Assembly (NCBI GenBank): GCA_963792705.1
Contig: CAWBXD010000012.1
Span: forward strand, 620,001 to 684,000
DNA: 64,000 nt
Source: JBBQVS01 sp963792705
GTDB taxonomy: Bacteria; Chloroflexota; Ktedonobacteria; Ktedonobacterales; Ktedonobacteraceae
Reading direction: 5' to 3'
Positions 57,404 to 64,000 of the stretch are shown piece after piece. The stretch's first letter is position 1; the number at the start of each line of letters is the position of its first letter. The notes below the pieces were generated by a model, which ran no database searches, was not told where the DNA came from, and saw only the letters and a program-made list of their open reading frames with translations. The translations under genes were made by a program, and so were the position numbers.

Positions 57404-58732
57404 TTATCGAACGGAGGTGTACCATTTGTGTAGTACAGCATTCGTCATTGTCTGCCCTTTGAGCGTAAACTTGCCCACGTCTTCCCAGCCCCAGAAGAAG
57501 ATGCCAGCGATACGCTGATCTCCTATCGCGTTTGTTAGAGCTGCATCATATGCTCCAGCCTGTTCAGCAGGGTCTAGTGGCAATGTGCTATCTTGCTCCC
57601 AGGAATGATAAAGCGCGTTCGTGCTATTGCGATAGCCAATCTCGGAGATGAGTACAGGCTTGCCAGCGCGAGTAGAAATGCTATCGAGGATAGACCCAAT
57701 TTTCTGTTTCCATAATGCCGCCATGTCTTTCGGGTCAATACGTGTAGACACATCGGTCAATGGAATATACGATGATACGCCAATCATACCAATGTTTTGA
57801 TTGCTGTACCAGCTTGGGATAGCTTGATTAACTGGATACCAGTTCATATCATAGGTCAAGGTACCAGCATAGACGCCACGTATACGATCAATCAGTTGAT
57901 TCCACAATGCGGCAGGTGCATTCTCCTGTAACCATGAACACTCTGTAGCAATTGCCATCTGGTCCACACCCTCTTGAGCTGCTGCCACAACATAAGGCTT
58001 GTAGGTGTTCCAATAGCTATCAAACCATGCTTGCTCTTGCGTCCGAGAGGAAAGTTGAATACTTCCTGCCCAACCACCCTTTTCGTCAACGCCCATCAGA
58101 GGCACCACAAAAACGTGTAATCCCTTCGCATGAGCTGCGCGAACACCTGCCGCAAAGGATGAGACGAGTGGCGTACTTTGTGTTGTTCGCACGGTTGTCG
58201 AAGACGAAGAGGATTGCGAGAATAACAACGAAAACTCGATCCACTGCGAACCTGTCTGCGCCTGGATATCCGATAAACTCTGTTGCCATTGTGGACCATA
58301 GGCTGTTTGTTGCTGCCATTGTGGGGTGACAATACCGGTTTCAAAGGTACGTGTCCGTGTTACCGTTGCAGCAGGTGGCTGTGAGATAAACGTTGCCCCA
58401 CCAGTACTCTTGCCTGCTGAGAACACATTCACCGCCGGCATATGTAGCATACCGAGTGTCTGCCCAAGCACACCAAGTAGCAGCAGAGCGAGAACAACAA
58501 TTAACGCATTTCTTTGTACTGCAGGCGACAAAAATGCCTTCCTGTGTACCTCTTCTTGCGGTGGAAGAGAGGTATTGATTGATGGCACTACCGGCTCGCT
58601 TGCGAGTTGTACCTTGTTCACACGTTGCCTTTTTCTTTTAAAGAGCGAGATTACAGAATGGGATACCGCATACATTGCAGCAGACCATACACCAGTTAAC
58701 ATAAGCATACGTAAAAAACGCGACCAGGACAT
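57404..58732 (-). CDS. Membrane-anchored glycoside hydrolase, GH113-like barrel
   Basis: 442 residues from ATG at 58732 with AAGGAG upstream. Hydrophobic segments near residues 6-27 and 75-95 anchor it, then a Pro/Thr linker. The external domain looks like a TIM barrel: GLHVFVVPLMGV, MAIATECSWLQ with a candidate acid/base Glu, WYSNQNIGMIGVSSYIPL, and KPVLISEIGYRNS with a candidate nucleophile Glu. The pattern recalls GH113 beta-mannanases. It is divergent from the GT2 synthase gene; it could trim or process the polymer. Confidence 0.7.
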   Translation of the reverse strand: MSWSRFLRMLMLTGVWSAAMYAVSHSVISLFKRKRQRVNKVQLASEPVVPSINTSLPPQEEVHRKAFLSPAVQRNALIVVLALLLLGVLGQTLGMLHMPAVNVFSAGKSTGGATFISQPPAATVTRTRTFETGIVTPQWQQQTAYGPQWQQSLSDIQAQTGSQWIEFSLLFSQSSSSSTTVRTTQSTPLVSSFAAGVRAAHAKGLHVFVVPLMGVDEKGGWAGSIQLSSRTQEQAWFDSYWNTYKPYVVAAAQEGVDQMAIATECSWLQENAPAALWNQLIDRIRGVYAGTLTYDMNWYPVNQAIPSWYSNQNIGMIGVSSYIPLTDVSTRIDPKDMAALWKQKIGSILDSISTRAGKPVLISEIGYRNSTNALYHSWEQDSTLPLDPAEQAGAYDAALTNAIGDQRIAGIFFWGWEDVGKFTLKGQTMTNAVLHKWYTSVR

Positions 58733-58859
58733 AATACGACTCCTTCCAGACTTCCAAATAGCATAGACGAATTTGCTCGTCACACTCCCTTATCGTCACT
58801 AGCAATGCAAAACAATAGTCATCAGTGAAACAGAGTTTGGGAGGTACAACGAAATGCCA

Positions 58860-58928
58860 GTAGGGACCGATTCATCGCGTCCTCGTGGCAATCAACTGCC
58901 GACAAGGACGCGATCAATCGGTCCCTAC
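58860..58928. repeat. Palindromic element, family P1, copy 4 (best preserved)
   Basis: 24-nt arms 58860-58883 (GTAGGGACCGATTCATCGCG..) and 58905-58928 with a single mismatch, 21-nt loop. It is the reference copy for the family. Confidence 0.85.
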
Positions 58929-58955
58929 ACATCTCCCAACCTTGTGATGAATGTC

Positions 58956-59106
58956 GTAGGGACCACATTGATGGCGTCCGGGGCGCAATTCATTGCGCGA
59001 GTTACATCCGCCCTCTTTCTTGTGTGATCTCGCGCAAGAATGGGTGCATGGTGAGGACTGCACATTGCTTTGCTCGTGCAGTGGACGCCATCAATGTGGT
59101 CCCTAC
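58956..59106. mobile_element. MITE-like element, copy 2 (151 bp)
   Basis: Perfect 24-bp terminal inverted repeats (58956-58979 and 59083-59106), identical to those of 53519-53670. Inverted interior shares about 31 bp (ACTGCACGAGCAAAGCAATG...) with copy 1. The 446-bp gap 58733-59178 holds this and P1 copy 4; no clear promoter for the synthase gene is seen between. Confidence 0.75.
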
Positions 59107-59178
59107 GGAACGATGCAGTGATGCCGATAAAAAAAGATGGGACACCGAACGTTGAGTAGTATTTGGAGAAGATAAAGT

Positions 59179-62019
59179 ATGAGTTTACGACAAATGGAGC
59201 CTGATATACAGGTGCAGGACGCTACTTTGTATGAGCAGGTAACGCGTTATCGAGCATGGCTTACACAGCAAATGCAGCGGTCGCAATCCGCGACCGAACA
59301 GCAGATCGCAGCTTCTTATGCGACAAACGCATCACAGGTTGTTGTGGTCGGCAAGCAAAATGTGCAGGCATATGCGCCATTTCGCTATAAGTATTCCGCA
59401 CTCAAGGTCATCACGCACAAGCAATTTATTGCACTTGGCATTCTGCTACTGGCATGGATTGTGGGCATGGCGTTTTATGGCCGACAAATTCTAATTGTTA
59501 CTATGACAATTATCACCCTTGCCTATCTGCTACACCTCATTCTTGACGTGGCACTCGCGCTCAGCATTGTGCGTAACTCGCCAGAGGAGCAAATCGACAA
59601 CAAGGTGCTGGAAGCACTTCGCGGTGCCGAATGGCCGATGTACACTATTCTTTGTCCACTGTATAAAGAGGCTCGCGTCGTTCCACAGTTCGTCAAAGCC
59701 ATGCAGGGCCTCGATTACCCGACCGACAGACTGCAAATTCTGTTTTTGACGGAAGAGGACGACAACGAGACGCGTGATGCCATCGAGGGGATGAACCTGC
59801 CCTCACACTTTGAAATCGTCACCGTGCCAGAAGGTAATCCACGCACAAAGCCACGCGCCTGTAACTTTGGCCTGATTCAGTCGCTTGGACAATACGTCGT
59901 GATTTTCGACGCAGAGGATGTACCGGACCCACTGCAACTCAAAAAAGCTGTGTTGACCTTCGCCAATCACGGCCCCAATCTCGCCTGTGTGCAGGCCAAA
60001 CTCAATTTCTATAATCCAGACCAGAACTTGCTTACACGCTGGTTTACCGCCGAATACTCGCTCTGGTTCGACCTGATTTTGCCTGGACTACAAAAAGCGC
60101 ATTTTCTGATGCCTCTCGGTGGCACCTCGAATCACTTCCCTACACAGATGATTCGTGCGCTCGGCGGCTGGGATGCCTTCAACGTGACGGAGGATTGTGA
60201 TCTTGGTCTACGCTTGGCCTGGTTCAAAATGGAGACGGTTGTTCTTGACTCGACCACCTATGAAGAGGCCAATTCGCGCACGAAAAACTGGTTACGACAG
60301 CGTTCGCGCTGGATAAAAGGCTATATGCAAACCTACCTTGTGCATATGCGCGAGCCGTGGCATTATGCACGCGAGTTTCGCATTCGTGAATTTCTGTCCA
60401 TGCAGCTCATGATTGGTGGTAAAACCGCAGTCCTCTTTATCAATCCCTTATTGTGGATTGCGCTAATCATATCGCAAATCCTGAAACCATTTATTGGCAA
60501 TGCCTACGGCTCACTGTTTCCAGCACCCATTGTGACTATCGGCGCGGTCTGTCTCGTCGTCGGCAACTTCTTTTACCTGTACATTTACCTGCTTGCTTGT
60601 ATTCGTCGCAAGCATTATGGACTGGTCAAGTGGACGCTACTCATTCCCATCTACTGGCTGCTCATGAGCATTGCGGCCTGTATCGCGCTCTACCAACTTA
60701 TCGTCAAGCCACACTATTGGGAGAAGACGGAGCACGGACTGCACCTGCTCGATGCAAAGGCAGTTTCGACTATTCTTGAAAAAGATGGTATCGCCCTTCA
60801 TCAGCAGCATAACAATCAGCATATCGAGCATCATAACCGTGTCGCGGTACCGACAGCGCAGAAGCATCGTCTAAATTCCGCTGAGTTTCCGTCGGTTCGC
60901 CTGGCATTAAACACTATCAATCACGAATATAAGCCAGCCTTTACAGCAAAAGAGCTTTCCGCGCTGCGTCGCGCACAACATCCAACACATAGAGACCCCT
61001 GGTTCATTGGCGTCATGCTGATAGCGGCATGCGTGGCTCTCGCTTCTAGTAGCTATGCCTACGCTACTCATACCATTTCATCTGGTGTATTACAACTCAA
61101 TCAGGCATGGAGCGCGTGGTTGCCACTTACACACCTGCTTATTCTGCCCTTTGCGTGGAGTGCTTCACTCCTTCACACAGGTGTCATGATACCAGCAATC
61201 ATGTGTTACCTGCTTTCGACTGTGTGCGTCTTTATTGCCGCACGTTGTCTCACGCAAGACAGTCTGGCTAGTTTTATAGGCACACTGCTTTTCGTCTTTA
61301 ACCCAACATTGCTGATGCTCAACACGATTTCGTTTAACGATTGGCTGTGCATCACAACACTTACCGCGACGTGCTGCTGCTTCTTGTTATGGTCACGACA
61401 TAACCGTCTCTCGTCACTGATTGGTACAGCATTGAGCAGTCTGTTAGCCACGCTGACCTGTTATGATGGTTGGGCCTTGTTCGTTTCACTGATCGCGTTT
61501 ATGATCGCTATCGGCTGGCTCAAACGCCAGTCGCGCGCACAGATTGAGAGTTCGTTGATCGCGTTTAGTACGCTTGGCGCACTTGGTATCGGAGTGTGGA
61601 TGCTGTGCTGTAGCACACTCTTTGGCGATCCATTTGTTTTTCTACATCAGGCACCGCTTGCTGTGGCCTCGCTACATAGTAAGGGACAAGCAGTTGTGTT
61701 CGCATTTCAAGCGTCAGTGCAAATGCTGACCCCTGTGCTCTTCTCAGTTGCGTTCCTAGCACTCGTGCTCTTTGTAGTACGTCGCCGCTTCGCACCTGAA
61801 ACTATCGCGGGTATCGCCTTCCTGGTACCATTTGCCTTCTCGCTGATCTCACTCGGTGGTGGTAGCTATGCTATCCCCTTTGTCTCAAGCATAGATATCC
61901 TGCACGCTCTACAGCAGCACGATGGTATTGCCACCGTAGCACCCGCCGCGCTCTTCCTGGCAACTCTCTTCGGACCTGAGATGCGTAAAGCGTTCGCCTT
62001 TGGGAAACAAAAAGGCTAA
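59179..62019 (+). CDS. GT2 polysaccharide synthase fused to polytopic membrane domain
   Basis: 946 residues. N-terminal helices near 75-130 precede a cellulose-synthase-like GT2 domain: PLYKEARVVPQFVKAM, D244 in FDAEDVPDP, TEDCD at 337-341, and QRSRW at 374-378, the processive-synthase motif set. Helices at about 405-520 form the usual channel. A linker (530-600) leads to a second membrane region of some eight to ten helices (600-946) resembling GT-C-type or integral glycosyltransferase domains. It probably makes and exports a beta-linked polymer. ATG at 59179 after GGAGAAG. Confidence 0.88.
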   Translation: MSLRQMEPDIQVQDATLYEQVTRYRAWLTQQMQRSQSATEQQIAASYATNASQVVVVGKQNVQAYAPFRYKYSALKVITHKQFIALGILLLAWIVGMAFYGRQILIVTMTIITLAYLLHLILDVALALSIVRNSPEEQIDNKVLEALRGAEWPMYTILCPLYKEARVVPQFVKAMQGLDYPTDRLQILFLTEEDDNETRDAIEGMNLPSHFEIVTVPEGNPRTKPRACNFGLIQSLGQYVVIFDAEDVPDPLQLKKAVLTFANHGPNLACVQAKLNFYNPDQNLLTRWFTAEYSLWFDLILPGLQKAHFLMPLGGTSNHFPTQMIRALGGWDAFNVTEDCDLGLRLAWFKMETVVLDSTTYEEANSRTKNWLRQRSRWIKGYMQTYLVHMREPWHYAREFRIREFLSMQLMIGGKTAVLFINPLLWIALIISQILKPFIGNAYGSLFPAPIVTIGAVCLVVGNFFYLYIYLLACIRRKHYGLVKWTLLIPIYWLLMSIAACIALYQLIVKPHYWEKTEHGLHLLDAKAVSTILEKDGIALHQQHNNQHIEHHNRVAVPTAQKHRLNSAEFPSVRLALNTINHEYKPAFTAKELSALRRAQHPTHRDPWFIGVMLIAACVALASSSYAYATHTISSGVLQLNQAWSAWLPLTHLLILPFAWSASLLHTGVMIPAIMCYLLSTVCVFIAARCLTQDSLASFIGTLLFVFNPTLLMLNTISFNDWLCITTLTATCCCFLLWSRHNRLSSLIGTALSSLLATLTCYDGWALFVSLIAFMIAIGWLKRQSRAQIESSLIAFSTLGALGIGVWMLCCSTLFGDPFVFLHQAPLAVASLHSKGQAVVFAFQASVQMLTPVLFSVAFLALVLFVVRRRFAPETIAGIAFLVPFAFSLISLGGGSYAIPFVSSIDILHALQQHDGIATVAPAALFLATLFGPEMRKAFAFGKQKG

Positions 62020-62021
62020 GC

Positions 62022-62069
62022 GAAAACAAGGATGCAGATATGCTCGGACATATTTGCATCCTTGTTTTC
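62022..62069 (+). terminator. Hairpin after the GT2 synthase gene
   Basis: Arms 62022-62042 and 62049-62069 with one mismatch, starting three bases after the stop and ending in TTTTC. First of three tandem hairpins before the convergent LuxR-type gene; the third, weaker one is at about 62126-62158. Confidence 0.75.
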
Positions 62070-62121
62070 ATTTATCCACCTAGTTATCCACATTGAATGT
62101 GGATAACTAGGTGGATAAATG
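62069..62121. repeat. 53-nt palindrome containing four DnaA-box-like 9-mers
   Basis: Perfect 26-bp stem around one central base (62095). It contains TTATCCACA (62084-62092) and its reverse complement (62098-62106), both exact DnaA-box consensus, plus TTATCCACC (62072-62080) and its reverse complement. Confidence 0.8.
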
Positions 62122-62233
62122 TGCAGAAGTAGCATGTTTTACCTAAAATGTTACTTCTAGCGTTTATTCTTATTTTTGAGTACATGCATAATCCTTGAAT
62201 TCACAGCGTAAAATGGATGGCATCAATCATTTC

Positions 62234-64000
62234 CTACAACAACTCATGTTCTGAGGCATATAGTATGGCGGCACTGCGTGACGAGACGCCAATCTTGTTA
62301 TTGATGGTCGTCATGTACTTTTTTACGGTGCGTGGGCTAATCTCTAACTGCTCCGCAATCTGGGCGTCGGTACATCCCTGCGCGAGAAGACGCAATACGT
62401 CACCCTCACGTGTTGTGAGGCCATCAGAAGCACTCTGTCTCACCTTGACCGTTTGTGTTTTCTGCGTTTTGCTAGCGGACGGCGTTGGTACAATAATTGG
62501 ATTTGGCGTAGCAAGAGCCTGTGCTGGCGTCATAGAGTACCCCTGCGTCCAGAGTGCGGTAAACATATGTTTATCCAGATGCATCTGGGCAAGGGTCTCG
62601 GCACGTTCATAATCCTTTTGCTCAAGTGGGGACATTGGGATACCACGCGTCTCACGAAAGCGCATCATTGTACCCCACAAGAGTACAGCCCACGCGATAT
62701 TACCTTGCTTTAACACGGCAAGGCCAAAACCTACAAGACAATTCGCCAATACATCATATTCATCTAGCTTTTCCAGGAGAGCAAAACATTCTTCATACAG
62801 CTTCTGCGCCTCAGCATACTTTTCTTCAGTCAAGGAGACTTTCGCAAGCAAAGATAGTGACTCAGCACTTCCCGCCTGTTGTCCTCGCTCTCGATGCTTC
62901 GCCAAACTCTCCACTATCAATGCACGAGCGCGTGACACATCGCCTCGTTGCAGGGCAATATATCCCTTGAGACACAGCGTATAGGCAATGCCCGATGCAT
63001 AACCCAACTCGGTCGATAGTGCTAAACTTTCCTCTGTCATTGTACTTGCCTGCATAATGTCGCCTTGCTCAAGGAGCACACGCCCTAGATAGCGCGTCGT
63101 ATACGCAATTCCCCAAGCATCATCTACCTGTCTAAAACGCGCCAACCCTTGCTCGGCAAAGCGACGTGCCTCCGTATAGTCCCCCTGATTCAGAGCGATA
63201 TAGGCCAGCATCATCAATGCATCCGCCATGCCACTTATATTGTCACAAGTAGCACGTAGCGCGAGTGCCTCTTCTGCATATTTATTTGCTTGTACATAAT
63301 CTTTTTTTACCCAACATTCCACGAGTCCCAGCCAGTATAACGCCATAGCGCAACCAAGCTTGTCATCAAGCTGGCGATACAATGCAAGGCTCTGCTGACA
63401 AAGGTCTTCTGTTTGGATGTGCATACTCAGGTGATAAGCCAGTGCGCCCGCGCTAAGTAGTGCCTTCGCACGGATCGGTGCAGGGACATTCGCACCTGCT
63501 ACCAGTGCTTTTTCTGAGAGAAGATATCCTTCTTTGATGTGACCCCGCACCGACCAGAACCAGCACAATGAGCCACACAGACGCAGCAACAACTCATGTT
63601 CTTGCCTCTCGCTCAACCATAAGAGTGCCGCACGAAGATTATCGTGCTCTTGCTCTAAACGCGTCAACCACGTCGTTTGTTCAGCACCACCAAGCTGATA
63701 CGTTTCTGCTTCCTCCGCCATTGCGAGATAGTATAATGCATGGGCTTGACGTACCTGCTCGGTCTCATTGCACTCCTGCAAACACTCCCATCCGTACTCA
63801 CGCACCGTCATCAACATTTGCAGACGTGGGTCTTCGTCCTCCTGCTCAGTGAGCAGCAAAAGGCTTTTATCAACCAACGAAGAGATTTCATCCAGTGCCG
63901 ATACACGATCTTGCTCTTCATCGTAATAGCAAACAGCTTCTACGGCTTCTACAGTCCATCCACCCACGAAGACCGCGAGTCGTCGAAATAGCCGTTGTTC
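62234..64000 (-). CDS. LuxR-type regulator with TPR domain, 5' part outside window
   Basis: The frame is open to the window edge and begins EQRLFRRLAVFVGGWTVEAV, the region after the NB-ARC ATPase domain in large AfsR/MalT-like regulators; the N-terminal part is missing. Central portion: repeated helical hairpins (TPR) such as AKALLSAGALAYHL, ALYWLGLVECWVKKDY, RYLGRVLLEQGDI. C-terminal LuxR HTH: GLTTREGDVLRLLAQGCTDA, QIAEQLEISPRTVKKYMTTI. It probably activates transcription on sensing a ligand or partner. Target unknown. Confidence 0.92.
   Translation of the reverse strand, partial: EQRLFRRLAVFVGGWTVEAVEAVCYYDEEQDRVSALDEISSLVDKSLLLLTEQEDEDPRLQMLMTVREYGWECLQECNETEQVRQAHALYYLAMAEEAETYQLGGAEQTTWLTRLEQEHDNLRAALLWLSERQEHELLLRLCGSLCWFWSVRGHIKEGYLLSEKALVAGANVPAPIRAKALLSAGALAYHLSMHIQTEDLCQQSLALYRQLDDKLGCAMALYWLGLVECWVKKDYVQANKYAEEALALRATCDNISGMADALMMLAYIALNQGDYTEARRFAEQGLARFRQVDDAWGIAYTTRYLGRVLLEQGDIMQASTMTEESLALSTELGYASGIAYTLCLKGYIALQRGDVSRARALIVESLAKHRERGQQAGSAESLSLLAKVSLTEEKYAEAQKLYEECFALLEKLDEYDVLANCLVGFGLAVLKQGNIAWAVLLWGTMMRFRETRGIPMSPLEQKDYERAETLAQMHLDKHMFTALWTQGYSMTPAQALATPNPIIVPTPSASKTQKTQTVKVRQSASDGLTTREGDVLRLLAQGCTDAQIAEQLEISPRTVKKYMTTINNKIGVSSRSAAILYASEHELL

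Noticed and set aside
62022..62160. Possible replication origin
   Set aside because: There are DnaA-box-like sequences, but only within a palindrome between convergent genes; no dnaA/dnaN, gyrase genes or AT-rich unwinding element.

Overview
The window looks like a chromosomal segment of a Ktedonobacteria-type Chloroflexota. This rests on a complete bacterial ribosomal super-operon whose proteins carry long lineage-specific insertions, Zn-binding forms of S4, S14, L24 and L36, a Uma2-family gene, a TPR/LuxR regulator of a type common in that group, and spacers full of long palindromes. The assignment is an inference from gene content; there is no rRNA gene here to confirm it.

Layout. (1) 1-2.6 kb: the 3' part of an arginase gene, a branched-chain aminotransferase gene (ilvE) preceded by an overlapping 13-codon mini-cistron, and a Uma2-type nuclease gene. 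(2) 2.8-36.5 kb: forty consecutive minus-strand genes, rpoB-rpoC-rpsL-rpsG-fusA-tuf, then the S10, spc and alpha clusters through secY-adk-map-infA-rpmJ-rpsM-rpsK-rpsD-rpoA-rplQ, ending truA-rplM-rpsI at a strong terminator. A near-perfect sigma-70-type promoter lies about 630 bp upstream of rpoB, and an internal extended -10 lies before infA. Six genes appear to start at TTG. Many r-proteins (S3, S5, S17, L3, L4, L15, L17, L18) are far longer than usual because of disordered tails or inserts. (3) 36.7-38.7 kb: two unknown membrane proteins and a stand-alone receiver protein. (4) 38.8-47.3 kb: a carbohydrate operon with a LacI repressor, lipoprotein binding protein, two CUT1 permeases, two Opp-type ATPases and a GH1 beta-glucosidase. 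(5) 47.5-53.4 kb: an OmpR-type response regulator with its kinase, then a zinc dehydrogenase with a long acidic tail overlapping a GH3 hydrolase gene. (6) 53.7-64 kb: HIT hydrolase, HxlR regulator, orphan TOBE-type ABC ATPase, DoxX-like membrane protein, membrane-anchored glycoside hydrolase, large GT2 synthase, and the C-terminal part of a LuxR/TPR regulator.

The most striking feature is repeats. One family of palindromes (arm close to GTAGGGACCGATTCATCGCG) occurs in four spacers and also, several times and in frame, inside the dehydrogenase gene, where it encodes a repetitive tail. Two MITE-like 151-152 bp elements share perfect 24-bp terminal inverted repeats related at their outer ends to that arm. 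A second family of 20-nt palindromes (GGGTGTGATATATCACACCC-like) sits in several spacers of the ribosomal operon. Other long hairpins mark gene ends, including a perfect 87-nt palindrome and a 53-nt palindrome made of DnaA-box-like sequences.
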